Shown here in pieces: positions 34,601 through 49,500 of a stretch of DNA of 64,000 nucleotides. The position numbers and the translations under genes were made by a program. Every line of letters begins with the position of its first letter. Position 1 is the first letter of the stretch. The stretch is from Coriaria nepalensis (Eukaryota > Streptophyta > Magnoliopsida > Cucurbitales > Coriariaceae): the NCBI GenBank assembly GCA_027186245.1, contig CP114499.1, forward strand, positions 4,965,001 to 5,029,000, read 5' to 3'. The notes beneath the pieces are model-generated. The model saw nothing but the letters and a program-made list of their open reading frames with translations. It did no database searches and was not told the DNA's origin.

Positions 34601-37600
34601 CTTCCTCTTATTCATTGGCTTGAGGCGAGTCACTGGAATGATTTTTAAGTGAACCAAACACACACATATCCCCCAAATATCAGTAGCTTCTTGTGTACGA
34701 AACTATTTTTTGAAGTGCGAAAATAGAATTTGTCCAAATCCCCTTCCTATGATTCATTGGCTTGAGGTGACTCATTGGTATGATTTTGAGGTGAAACAAA
34801 TGCACACATATACCCGAAAGATGATTTGCGTGTTGTGCACGAAACAGTTGTTTGATGTCCAAAAACATAATTCATTCAAATCTCCATCATATGATTCATT
34901 GGCTTGAGGTGACTCATTGGCATGATCTTGAGGTGAAGCAAATGCACACATATTCCCCAAATATCATTACCATGTTGTGCACGAAACGGTTATTCGAAGT
35001 GCGAAAATAGAATTTGTGTAAATCCTCTTCATGTGATTCATTGAATTGAGGTGACTCATTTGCGTGATTTTGAGGTGAAACGAATGCGAACATATCCCCC
35101 AAAGATCATTAGCATATTGTGCGCGAAACTCTTATTTCATGGCCGAAACCAGAATTCATTCGAATCTCCTTCCTCTTATTCATTGGCTTGAGGCGAGTCA
35201 TTGGAATGATTTTTAAGTGAAACAAACACACACATATCCCGCAAATATCAGTAGCTTCTTGTGTACGAAACTATTTTTTGAAGTGCGAAAATAGAATTTG
35301 TCCAAATCTCCTTCATATGATTCATTTGCCTGAAGTGACTCATTGGCATGATTTTGAGGTGAAACAAATGCACACATATACCCGAAAGATGTTTTGCGTG
35401 TTGTGCACGAAACACTTGTTTGATGTCCAAAAACATAATTCATTGAAATCTCCATCATATGATTCATTGGCTTGAGGTGACTCATTGGCATGATCTTGAG
35501 GTGAAGCAAATGCACACATATTCCCCAAATATCATTAGCATGTTGTGCACGAAACGGTTATTCGAAGTGCGAAAATAGAATTTGTGTAAATCCTCTTCAT
35601 GTGATTCATTGGATTGAGGTGACTCATTTTCGTGATTTTGAGGTGAAACGAATGCACACATATCCCCCAAAGATCATTAGAATATTGTGCACGAAACACT
35701 TATTTGATGGGCAAAACCAGAATTCATTCGAATCTCCTTCATCTTATTCATTGGCTTGAGGCGAGTCATTGGAATGATTTTTAAGTGAAACAAACACACA
35801 CATATCCCCCAAATATCAGTAGCTTCTTGTGTACGGAACTATTTTTTGAAGTGCGAAAATAGAATTTGTCCAAATCCCCTTCCTATGATTCATTGGCTTG
35901 AGGTGACTCATTGGTATGATTTTGAGGTGAAACAAATGCACACATACACCCGAAAGATGATTTGCGTGTTGTGCACGAAACAGTTGTTTGATGTCCAAAA
36001 ACATAATTCATTCAAATCTCCATCATATGATTCATTGGCTTGAGGTGACTCATTGGCATGATCTTGAGGTGAAGCAAATGCACACATATTCCCCAAATAT
36101 CATTACCATGTTGTGCACGAAACGGTTATTCGAAGTGCGAAAATAGAATTTGTGTAAATCCTCTTCATGTGATTCATTGAATTGAGGTGACTCATTTGCG
36201 TGATTTTGAGGTGAAACGAATGCGAACATATCCCCCAAAGATCATTAGCATATTGTGTGCGAAACTCTTATTTGATGGGCGAAACCAGAATTCATTCGAA
36301 TCTCCTTCCTCTTATTCATTGGCTTGAGGCGAGTCACTGGAATGATTTTTAAGTGAACCAAACACACACATATCCCCCAAATATCAGTAGCTTCTTGTGT
36401 ACGAAACTATTTTTTGAAGTGCGAAAATAGAATTTGTCCAAATCCCCTTCCTATGATTCATTGGCTTGAGGTGACTCATTGGTATGATTTTGAGGTGAAA
36501 CAAATGCACACATACACCCGAAAGATGATTTGCGTGTTGTGCACGAAACAGTTGTTTGATGTCCAAAAACATAATTCATTCAAATCTCCATCATATGATT
36601 CATTGGCTTGAGGTGACTCATTGGCATGATCTTGAGGTGAAGCAAATGCACACATATTCCCCAAATATCATTAGCATGTTGTGCACGAAATGCTTTTTCG
36701 AACTGCGAAAATAGAATTTGTATAAATCCTCTTCATATGATTCATTGGATTGAGGTGACTCATTTGCGTGATTTTGAGGTGAAACGAATGCGAACATATC
36801 CCCCAAAGATCATTAGCATATTGTGCGCGAAACTCTTATTTGATGGGCGAAACCAGAATTCATTCGAATCTCCTTCCTCTTATTCATTGGCTTGAGGCGA
36901 GTCACTGGAATGATTTTTAAGTGAACCAAACACACACATATCCCCCAAATATCAGTAGCTTCTTGTGTACGAAACTATTTTTTGAAGTGCGAAAATAGAA
37001 TTTGTCCAAATCCCCTTCCTATGATTCATTGGCTTGAGGTGACTCATTGGTATGATTTTGAGGTGAAACAAATGCACACATATACCCGAAAGATGATTTG
37101 CGTGTTGTGCACGAAACAGTTGTTTGATGTCCAAAAACATAATTCATTCAAATCTCCATCATATGATTCATTGGCTTGAGGTGACTCATTGGCATGATCT
37201 TGAGGTGAAGCAAATGCACACATATTCCCCAAATATCATTACCATGTTGTGCACGAAACGGTTATTCGAAGTGCGAAAATAGAATTTGTGTAAATCCTCT
37301 TCATGTGATTCATTGAATTGAGGTGACTCAGTTGCGTGATTTTGAGGTGAAACGAATGCGAACATATCCCCCAAAGATCATTAGCATATTGTGTGCGAAA
37401 CTCTTATTTCATGGGCGAAACCAGAATTCATTCGAATCTCCTTCCTCTTATTCATTGGCTTGAGGCGAGTCATTGGAATGATTTTTAAGTGAAACAAACA
37501 CACACATATCCCCCAAATATCAGTAGCTTCTTGTGTACGAAACTATTTTTTGAAGTGCGAAAATAGAATTTGTCCAAATCCCCTTCCTATGATTCATTGG

Positions 37601-37925
37601 CGTGAGGTGACTCATTGGTATGATTTTGAGGTGAAACAAATGCACACATATACCCGAAAGATGATTTGCGTGTTGTGCACGAAACAGTTGTTTGAAGTTC
37701 AAAAACACAATTCATTCAAATTTACATCATATGATTCATTGGCTTGAGGTGACTCATTGGCATGATCTTGAGGTGAAGCAAATGCACACATATTCCCCAA
37801 ATATCATTAGCATGTTGTGCACGAAACGGTTATTCGAAGTGCGAAAATAGAATTTGTATAAATCCCCTGCATATCATTCATTGGATTGAGGTGACTCATT
37901 TGCGTGATTTTGAGGTGAAACGAAT
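28690..37925. repeat. Block of seven HOR units (3,976 bp) in 2.3 tandem copies
   Basis: Markers recur at +3,976 and +7,952. GACTCAGTTGCGTG is at about 29374, 33350 and 37326. TATTGTGTGCGAAACTC follows each of them. CCCTGCATATCATTC is at about 29908, 33884 and 37867. Copy 1 differs from copies 2 and 3 near its left limit (GAAGAAAATGC against GAAGCAAATGC). Copy 3 stops matching at about 37925, where CGAATGCGAAC replaces CGAATGCACAC. 3,976 is exactly 7 x 568. Confidence 0.85.
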
Positions 37926-40900
37926 GCGAACATATCCCCCAAAGATCATTAGCATATTGTGCGCGAAACGCTTATTTCATGGCCGAAACCAGAATTCATT
38001 CGAATCTCCTTCCTCTTATTCATTGGCTTGAGGCGAGTCATTGGAATGATTTTTAAGTGAAACAAACACACACATATCCCGCAAATATCAGTAGCTTCTT
38101 GTGTACGAAACTATTTTTTGAAGTGCGAAAATAGAATTTGTCCAAATCTCCTTCATATGATTCATTTGCCTGAAGTGACTCATTGGCATGATTTTGAGGT
38201 GAAACAAATGCACACATATACCCGAAAGATGATTTGCGTGTTGTGCACGAAACAGTTGTTTGATGTCCAAAAACATAATTCATTCAAATCTCCATCATAT
38301 GATTCATTGGCTTGAGGTGACTCATTGGCATGATCTTGAGGTGAAGCAAATGCACACATATTCCCCAAATATCATTAGCATGTTGTGCACGAAACGGTTA
38401 TTCGAAGTGCGAAAATAGAATTTGTGTAAATCCTCTTCATGTGATTCATTGGATTGAGGTGACTCATTTTCGTGATTTTGAGGTGAAACGAATGCACACA
38501 TATCCCCCAAAGATCATTAGAATATTGTGCACGAAACACTTATTTGATGGGCAAAACCAGAATTCATTCGAATCTCCTTCATCTTATACATTGGCTTGAG
38601 GCGAGTCATTGGAATGATTTTTAAGTGAAACAAACACACACATATCCCCCAAATATCAGTAGCTTCTTGTGTACGGAACTATTTTTTGAAGTGCGAAAAT
38701 AGAATTTGTCCAAATCCCCTTCCTATGATTCATTGGCTTGAGGTGACTCATTGGTATGATTTTGAGGTGAAACAAATGCACACATACACCCGAAAGATGA
38801 TTTGCGTGTTGTGCACGAAACAGTTGTTTGATGTCCAAAAACATAATTCATTCAAATCTCCATCATATGATTCATTGGCTTGAGGTGACTCATTGGCATG
38901 ATCTTGAGGTGAAGAAAATGCACACATATTCCCCAAATATCATTACCATGTTGTGCACGAAACGGTTATTCGAAGTGCGAAAATAGAATTTGTGTAAATC
39001 CTCTTCATGTGATTCATTGAATTGAGGTGACTCATTTGCGTGATTTTGAGGTGAAACGAATGCGAACATATCCCCCAAAGATCATTAGCATATTGTGCGC
39101 GAAACTCTTATTTGATGGGCGAAACCAGAATTCATTCGAATCTCCTTCCTCTTATTCATTGGCTTGAGGCGAGTCACTGGAATGATTTTTAAGTGAACCA
39201 AACACACACATATCCCCCAAATATCAGTAGCTTCTTGTGTACGAAACTATTTTTTGAAGTGCGAAAATAGAATTTGTCCAAATCCCCTTCATATGATTCG
39301 TTGGCTTGAGGTGACTCATTGGTATGATTTTGAGGTGAAACAAATGCACACATATACCCGAAAGATGATTTGCGTGTTGTGCACGAAACAGTTGTTTGAT
39401 GTCCAAAAACATAATTCATTCAAATCTCCATCATATGATTCATTGGCTTGAGGTGACTCATTGGCATGATCTTGAGGTGAAGCAAATGCACACATATTCC
39501 CCAAATATCATTACCATGTTGTGCACGAAACGGTTATTCGAAGTGCGAAAATAGAATTTGTGTAAATCCTCTTCATGTGATTCATTGAATTGAGGTGACT
39601 CATTTGCGTGATTTTGAGGTGAAACGAATGCGAACATATCCCCCAAAGATCATTAGCATATTGTGCGCGAAACTCTTATTTCATGGGCGAAACCAGAATT
39701 CATTCGAATCTCCTTCCTCTTATTCATTGGCTTGAGGCGAGTCATTGGAATGATTTTTAAGTGAAACAAACACACACATATCCCCCAAATATCAGTAGCT
39801 TCTTGTGTACGAAACTATTTTTTGAAGTGCGAAAATAGAATTTGTCCAAATCCCCTTCATATGATTCATTGGCGTGAGGTGACTCATTGGTATGATTTTG
39901 AGGTGAAACAAATGCACACATATACCCGAAAGATGATTTGCGTGTTGTGCACGAAACAGTTGTTTGAAGTTCAAAAACACAATTCATTCAAATTTACATC
40001 ATATGATTCATTGGCTTGAGGTGACTCATTGGCATGATCTTGAGGTGAAGCAAATGCACACATATTCCCCAAATATCATTAGCATGTTGTGCACGAAACG
40101 GTTATTCGAAGTGCGAAAATAGAATTTGTATAAATCCCCTGCATATCATTCATTGGATTGAGGTGACTCATTTGCGTGATTTTGAGGTGAAACGAATGCA
40201 CACATATCCCCCAAAGATCATTAGAATATTGTGCACGAAACACATATTTGATGGGCAAAACCAGAATTCGTTCGAATCTCCTTCATCTTATTCATTGGCT
40301 TGAGGAGACTCCTTGGCATGATTTTTAAGTGAAACAAACACACACATATCCCCCAAATATCATTAGCTTCTTATGTACGATATTATATTTTCAAGTGCGA
40401 AAATAGAATTTGTCCCAATCCCCTTCATATGATTCGTTGGCTTGAGGTGACTCATTGGTATGATTTTGAGGTGAAACAAATGCACACATATACCCGAAAG
40501 ATGATTTGCGTGTTGTGCACGAAACAGTTGTTTGATGTCCAAAAACATAATTCATTCAAATCTCCATCATATGATTCATTGGCTTGAGGTGACTCATTGG
40601 CATGATCTTGAGGTGAAGCAAATGCACACATATTCCCCAAATATCATTACCATGTTGTGCACGAAATGCTTATTCGAAGTGCGAAAATAGAATTTGTATA
40701 AATCCTCTTCATGTGATTCATTGGATTGAGGTGACTCATTTGCGTGATTTTGAGGTGAAACGAATGCGAACATATCCCCCAAAGATCATTAGCATATTGT
40801 GCGCGAAACTCTTATTTCATGGCCGAAACCAGAATTCATTCGAATCTCCTTCCTCTTATTCATTGGCTTGAGGCGAGTCATTGGAATGATTTTTAAGTGA

Positions 40901-43900
40901 AACAAACACACACATATCCCGCAAATATCAGTAGCTTCTTGTGTACGAAACTATTTTTTGAAGTGCGAAAATAGAATTTGTCCAAATCTCCTTCATATGA
41001 TTCATTTGCCTGAAGTGACTCATTGGCATGATTTTGAGGTGAAACAAATGCACACATATACCCGAAAGATGTTTTGCGTGTTGTGCACGAAACACTTGTT
41101 TGATGTCCAAAAACATAATTCATTGAAATCTCCATCATATGATTCATTGGCTTGAGGTGACTCATTGGCATGATCTTGAGGTGAAGCAAATGCACACATA
41201 TTCCCCAAATATCATTAGCATGTTGTGCACGAAACGGTTATTCGAAGTGCGAAAATAGAATTTGTGTAAATCCTCTTCATGTGATTCATTGGATTGAGGT
41301 GACTCATTTTCGTGATTTTGAGGTGAAACGAATGCACACATATCCCCCAAAGATCATTAGAATATTGTGCACGAAACACTTATTTGATGGGCAAAACCAG
41401 AATTCATTCGAATCTCCTTCATCTTTTTCATTGGCTTGAGGCGAGTCATTGGAATGATTTTTAAGTGAAACAAACACACACATATCCCCCAAATATCAGT
41501 AGCTTCTTGTGTACGAAACTATTTTTTGAAGTGCGAAAATAGAATTTGTCCAAATCCCCTTCCTATGATTCATTGGCTTGAGGTGACTCATTGGTATGAT
41601 TTTGAGGTGAAACAAATGCACACATACACCCGAAAGATGATTTGCGTGTTGTGCACGAAACAGTTGTTTGATGTCCAAAAACATAATTCATTCAAATCTC
41701 CATCATATGATTCATTGGCTTGAGGTGACTCATTGGCATGATCTTGAGGTGAAGAAAATGCACACATATTCCCCAAATATCATTAGCATGTTGTGCACGA
41801 AATGCTTTTTCGAACTGCGAAAATAGAATTTGTATAAATCCTCTTCATATGATTCATTGGATTGAGGTGACTCATTTGCGTGATTTTGAGGTGAAACGAA
41901 TGCGAACATATCCCCCAAAGATCATTAGCATATTGTGCGCGAAACTCTTATTTGATGGGCGAAACCAGAATTCATTCGAATCTCCTTCCTCTTATTCATT
42001 GGCTTGAGGCGAGTCACTGGAATGATTTTTAAGTGAACCAAACACACACATATCCCCCAAATATCAGTAGCTTCTTGTGTACGAAACTATTTTTTGAAGT
42101 GCGAAAATAGAATTTGTCCAAATCCCCTTCCTATGATTCATTGGCTTGAGGTGACTCATTGGTATGATTTTGAGGTGAAACAAATGCACACATATACCCG
42201 AAAGATGATTTGCGTGTTGTGCACGAAACAGTTGTTTGATGTCCAAAAACATAATTCATTCAAATCTCCATCATATGATTCATTGGCTTGAGGTGACTCA
42301 TTGGCATGATCTTGAGGTGAAGCAAATGCACACATATTCCCCAAATATCATTACCATGTTGTGCACGAAACGGTTATTCGAAGTGCGAAAATAGAATTTG
42401 TGTAAATCCTCTTCATGTGATTCATTGAATTGAGGTGACTCAGTTGCGTGATTTTGAGGTGAAACGAATGCGAACATATCCCCCAAAGATCATTAGCATA
42501 TTGTGTGCGAAACTCTTATTTCATGGGCGAAACCAGAATTCATTCGAATCTCCTTCCTCTTATTCATTGGCTTGAGGCGAGTCATTGGAATGATTTTTAA
42601 GTGAAACAAACACACACATATCCCCCAAATATCAGTAGCTTCTTGTGTACGAAACTATTTTTTGAAGTGCGAAAATAGAATTTGTCCAAATCCCCTTCCT
42701 ATGATTCATTGGCGTGAGGTGACTCATTGGTATGATTTTGAGGTGAAACAAATGCACACATATACCCGAAAGATGATTTGCGTGTTGTGCACGAAACAGT
42801 TGTTTGAAGTTCAAAAACACAATTCATTCAAATTTACATCATATGATTCATTGGCTTGAGGTGACTCATTGGCATGATCTTGAGGTGAAGCAAATGCACA
42901 CATATTCCCCAAATATCATTAGCATGTTGTGCACGAAACGGTTATTCGAAGTGCGAAAATAGAATTTGTATAAATCCCCTGCATATCATTCATTGGATTG
43001 AGGTGACTCATTTGCGTGATTTTGAGGTGAAACGAATGCACACATATCCCCCAAAGATCATTAGAATATTGTGCACGAAACACATATTTGATGGGCAAAA
43101 CCAGAATTCGTTCGAATCTCCTTCATCTTATTCATTGGCTTGAGGAGACTCCTTGGCATGATTTTTAAGTGAAACAAACACACACATATCCCCCAAATAT
43201 CATTAGCTTCTTATGTACGATATTATATTTTGAAGTGCGAAAATAGAATTTGTCCAAATCCCCTTCATATGATTCGTTGGCTTGAGGTGACTCATTGGTA
43301 TGATTTTGAGGTGAAACAAATGCACACATATACCCGAAAGATGATTTGCGTGTTGTGCACGAAACAGTTGTTTGATGTCCAAAAACATAATTCATTCAAA
43401 TCTCCATCATATGATTCATTGGCTTGAGGTGACTCATTGGCATGATCTTGAGGTGAAGCAAATGCACACATATTCCCCAAATATCATTACCATGTTGTGC
43501 ACGAAATGCTTATTCGAAGTGCGAAAATAGAATTTGTATAAATCCTCTTCATGTGATTCATTGGATTGAGGTGACTCATTTGCGTGATTTTGAGGTGAAA
43601 CGAATGCGAACATATCCCCCAAAGATCATTAGCATATTGTGCGCGAAACTCTTATTTCATGGCCGAAACCAGAATTCATTCGAATCTCCTTCCTCTTATT
43701 CATTGGCTTGAGGCGAGTCATTGGAATGATTTTTAAGTGAAACAAACACACACATATCCCCCAAATATCAGTAGCTTCTTGTGTACGAAACTATTTTTTG
43801 AAGTGCGAAAATAGAATTTGTCCAAATCTCCTTCATATGATTCATTTGCCTGAAGTGACTCATTGGCATGATTTTGAGGTGAAACAAATGCACACATATA

Positions 43901-46498
43901 CCCGAAAGATGTTTTGCGTGTTGTGCACGAAACACTTGTTTGATGTCCAAAAACATAATTCATTCAAATCTCCATCATATGATTCATTGGCTTGAGGTGA
44001 CTCATTGGCATGATCTTGATGAAGCAAATGCACACATATTCCCCAAATATCATTAGCATGTTGTGCACGAAACGGTTATTCGAATTGCGAAAATAGAATT
44101 TGTGTAAATCCTCTTCATGTGATTCATTGAATTGAGGTGACTCATTTGCGTGATTTTGAGGTGAAACGAATGCGAACATATCCCCCAAAGATCATTAGCA
44201 TATTGTGCGCGAAACTCTTATATGATGGGCGAAACCAGAATTCATTCGAATCTCCTTCCTCTTATTCATTGGCTTGAGGAGAGTCACTGGAATGATTTTT
44301 AAGTGAAACAAACACACACGTATCCCCCAAATATCATTAGCTTCTTATGTACGAAACTATTTTTTCAAGTGCGAAAATAGAATTTGTCCAAATCCCCTTC
44401 ATATGATTCATTGGCTTGAGGTGACTCATTGGTATGATTTTGAGGTGAAACAAATGCACACATATACCCGAAAGATGATTTGCGTGTTGTGCACGAAACA
44501 GTTCTTTGAAGTTCAAAAACATAATTCATTCAAATTTATATCATATGATTCATTGGCTTGAGATGACTCATTGGCATGATCTTGAGGTGAAGAAAATGCA
44601 CACATATTCCCCAAATATCATTAGCATGTTGTGCACGAAACGGTTATTCGAAGTGCGAAAATAGAATTTGTGTAAATCCTCTTCATGTGATTCATTGAAT
44701 TGAGGTGACTCATTTGCGTGATTTTGAGGTGAAACGAATGCGAATATCCCCCAAAGATCATTAGGATATTGTGCGCGAACTCTTATTTGATGGGCAAAAC
44801 CAGAATTCATTCGAATCTCCTTCATCTTATTCATTGGCTTGAGGCGACTCCTTGGCATGATTTTTAAGTGAAACAAACACACACATATCCCCCAAATATC
44901 ATTAGCTTCTTATGTACGATATTATATTTTCAAGTGCGAAAATAGAATTTGTCCAAATCCCCTTCATATGATTCGTTGGCTTGAGGTGACTCATTGGTAT
45001 GATTTTGAGGTGAAACAAATGCACACATATACCCGAAAGACGATTTGCGTGTTGTGCACGAAACAGTTGTTTGAAGTTCAAAAACTTAATTCATTCAAAT
45101 TTACATCATATGATTCATTGGCTTGAGGTGACTCATTGGCATGATCTTGAGGTGAAGAAAATGCACACATATTCCCCAAATATCATTAGCATGTTGTGCA
45201 CGAAATGCTTATTCGAACTGCGAAAATAGAATTTGTATAAATCCTCTTCATATGATTCATTGGATTGAGGTGACTCATTTGCGTGATTTTGAGGTGAAAC
45301 GAATGCGAACATATCCCCCAAAGATCATTAGCATATTGTGCGCGAAACTCTTATATGATGGGCGAAACCAGAATTCATTCGAATCTCCTTCCTCTTATTC
45401 ATTGGCTTGAGGCGAGTCACTGGAATGATTTTTAAGTGAAACAAACACACACATATCCCCCAAATATCAGTAGCTTCTTGTGTACGAAACTATTTTTTGA
45501 AGTGCGAAAATAGAATTTGTCCAAATCCCCTTCCTATGATTCATTGGCTTGAGGTGACTCATTGGTATGATTTTGAGGTGAAACAAATGCACACATATAC
45601 CCGAAAGATGATTTGCGTGTTGTGCACGAAACAGTTCTTTGAAGTTCAAAAACATAATTCATTCAAATTTATATCATATGATTCATTGGCTTGAGATGAC
45701 TCATTGGCATGATCTTGAGGTGAAGAAAATGCACACATATTCCCCAAATATCATTAGCATGTTGTGCACGAAACAGTTATTCGAAGTGCGAAAATAGAAT
45801 TTGTATAAATCCACTTCATATGATTCATTGGATTGAGGTGACTCATTTGGGTGATTTTGAGGTGAAACGAATGCGAACATATCCCCCAAAGATCATTAGG
45901 ATATTGTGCGCGAACTCTTATTTGATGGGCAAAACCAGAATTCATTCGAATCTCCTTCCTCTTATTCATTGGCTTGAGGCGAGTCACTGGAATGATTTTT
46001 AAGTGAACCAAACACACACATATCCCCCAAATATCAGTAGCTTCTTGTGTACGAAACTATTTTTTGAAGTGCGAAAATAGAATTTGTCCAAATCCCCTTC
46101 CTATGATTCATTGGCTTGAGGTGACTCATTGGTATGATTTTGAGGTGAAACAAATGCACACATATACCCGAAAGATGATTTGCGTGTTGTGCACGAAACA
46201 GTTCTTTGAAGTTCAAAAACATAATTCATTCAAATTTATATCATATGATTCATTGGCTTGAGATGACTCATTGGCATGATCTTGAGGTGAAGAAAATGCA
46301 CACCTATTCCCCAAATATCATTAGCATGTTGTGCACGAAACAGTTATTCGAAGTGCGAAAATAGAATTTGTATAAATCCACTTCATATGATTCATTGGAT
46401 TGAGGTGACTCATTTGGGTGATTTTGAGGTGAAACGAATGCGAACATATCCCCCAAAGATCATTAGGATATTGTGCGCGAAACTCTTATTTGATGGGC
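35202..46498. repeat. 11.35-kb segmental tandem duplication inside the HOR array, copy 1
   Basis: This aligns with 46556-57852 at a constant offset of 11,354 bp. All rare markers I checked recur: CATCTTATACATTGG (about 38582 and 49936), ATCTTTTTCATTGG (about 41421 and 52775), GATCTTGATGAAGC (44013 and 55367), GCGAATATCCCCC (about 44740 and 56094) and CACCTATTCCCC (about 46301 and 57655). The one difference I noticed is G at 37970 against T at 49324. The offset is 20 HOR units minus six bases, explained by the small deletions at about 44.0-46.0 kb. Confidence 0.9.
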
Positions 46499-46555
46499 GA
46501 AACCAGAATTCATTCGAATCTCCTTCCTCTTATTCATTGGCTTGAGGCGAGTCAC

Positions 46556-49500
46556 TGGAATGATTTTTAAGTGAAACAAACACACACATATCCCGCAAAT
46601 ATCAGTAGCTTCTTGTGTACGAAACTATTTTTTGAAGTGCGAAAATAGAATTTGTCCAAATCTCCTTCATATGATTCATTTGCCTGAAGTGACTCATTGG
46701 CATGATTTTGAGGTGAAACAAATGCACACATATACCCGAAAGATGTTTTGCGTGTTGTGCACGAAACACTTGTTTGATGTCCAAAAACATAATTCATTGA
46801 AATCTCCATCATATGATTCATTGGCTTGAGGTGACTCATTGGCATGATCTTGAGGTGAAGCAAATGCACACATATTCCCCAAATATCATTAGCATGTTGT
46901 GCACGAAACGGTTATTCGAAGTGCGAAAATAGAATTTGTGTAAATCCTCTTCATGTGATTCATTGGATTGAGGTGACTCATTTTCGTGATTTTGAGGTGA
47001 AACGAATGCACACATATCCCCCAAAGATCATTAGAATATTGTGCACGAAACACTTATTTGATGGGCAAAACCAGAATTCATTCGAATCTCCTTCATCTTA
47101 TTCATTGGCTTGAGGCGAGTCATTGGAATGATTTTTAAGTGAAACAAACACACACATATCCCCCAAATATCAGTAGCTTCTTGTGTACGGAACTATTTTT
47201 TGAAGTGCGAAAATAGAATTTGTCCAAATCCCCTTCCTATGATTCATTGGCTTGAGGTGACTCATTGGTATGATTTTGAGGTGAAACAAATGCACACATA
47301 CACCCGAAAGATGATTTGCGTGTTGTGCACGAAACAGTTGTTTGATGTCCAAAAACATAATTCATTCAAATCTCCATCATATGATTCATTGGCTTGAGGT
47401 GACTCATTGGCATGATCTTGAGGTGAAGCAAATGCACACATATTCCCCAAATATCATTACCATGTTGTGCACGAAACGGTTATTCGAAGTGCGAAAATAG
47501 AATTTGTGTAAATCCTCTTCATGTGATTCATTGAATTGAGGTGACTCATTTGCGTGATTTTGAGGTGAAACGAATGCGAACATATCCCCCAAAGATCATT
47601 AGCATATTGTGTGCGAAACTCTTATTTGATGGGCGAAACCAGAATTCATTCGAATCTCCTTCCTCTTATTCATTGGCTTGAGGCGAGTCACTGGAATGAT
47701 TTTTAAGTGAACCAAACACACACATATCCCCCAAATATCAGTAGCTTCTTGTGTACGAAACTATTTTTTGAAGTGCGAAAATAGAATTTGTCCAAATCCC
47801 CTTCCTATGATTCATTGGCTTGAGGTGACTCATTGGTATGATTTTGAGGTGAAACAAATGCACACATACACCCGAAAGATGATTTGCGTGTTGTGCACGA
47901 AACAGTTGTTTGATGTCCAAAAACATAATTCATTCAAATCTCCATCATATGATTCATTGGCTTGAGGTGACTCATTGGCATGATCTTGAGGTGAAGCAAA
48001 TGCACACATATTCCCCAAATATCATTAGCATGTTGTGCACGAAATGCTTTTTCGAACTGCGAAAATAGAATTTGTATAAATCCTCTTCATATGATTCATT
48101 GGATTGAGGTGACTCATTTGCGTGATTTTGAGGTGAAACGAATGCGAACATATCCCCCAAAGATCATTAGCATATTGTGCGCGAAACTCTTATTTGATGG
48201 GCGAAACCAGAATTCATTCGAATCTCCTTCCTCTTATTCATTGGCTTGAGGCGAGTCACTGGAATGATTTTTAAGTGAACCAAACACACACATATCCCCC
48301 AAATATCAGTAGCTTCTTGTGTACGAAACTATTTTTTGAAGTGCGAAAATAGAATTTGTCCAAATCCCCTTCCTATGATTCATTGGCTTGAGGTGACTCA
48401 TTGGTATGATTTTGAGGTGAAACAAATGCACACATATACCCGAAAGATGATTTGCGTGTTGTGCACGAAACAGTTGTTTGATGTCCAAAAACATAATTCA
48501 TTCAAATCTCCATCATATGATTCATTGGCTTGAGGTGACTCATTGGCATGATCTTGAGGTGAAGCAAATGCACACATATTCCCCAAATATCATTACCATG
48601 TTGTGCACGAAACGGTTATTCGAAGTGCGAAAATAGAATTTGTGTAAATCCTCTTCATGTGATTCATTGAATTGAGGTGACTCAGTTGCGTGATTTTGAG
48701 GTGAAACGAATGCGAACATATCCCCCAAAGATCATTAGCATATTGTGTGCGAAACTCTTATTTCATGGGCGAAACCAGAATTCATTCGAATCTCCTTCCT
48801 CTTATTCATTGGCTTGAGGCGAGTCATTGGAATGATTTTTAAGTGAAACAAACACACACATATCCCCCAAATATCAGTAGCTTCTTGTGTACGAAACTAT
48901 TTTTTGAAGTGCGAAAATAGAATTTGTCCAAATCCCCTTCCTATGATTCATTGGCGTGAGGTGACTCATTGGTATGATTTTGAGGTGAAACAAATGCACA
49001 CATATACCCGAAAGATGATTTGCGTGTTGTGCACGAAACAGTTGTTTGAAGTTCAAAAACACAATTCATTCAAATTTACATCATATGATTCATTGGCTTG
49101 AGGTGACTCATTGGCATGATCTTGAGGTGAAGCAAATGCACACATATTCCCCAAATATCATTAGCATGTTGTGCACGAAACGGTTATTCGAAGTGCGAAA
49201 ATAGAATTTGTATAAATCCCCTGCATATCATTCATTGGATTGAGGTGACTCATTTGCGTGATTTTGAGGTGAAACGAATGCGAACATATCCCCCAAAGAT
49301 CATTAGCATATTGTGCGCGAAACTCTTATTTCATGGCCGAAACCAGAATTCATTCGAATCTCCTTCCTCTTATTCATTGGCTTGAGGCGAGTCATTGGAA
49401 TGATTTTTAAGTGAAACAAACACACACATATCCCGCAAATATCAGTAGCTTCTTGTGTACGAAACTATTTTTTGAAGTGCGAAAATAGAATTTGTCCAAA

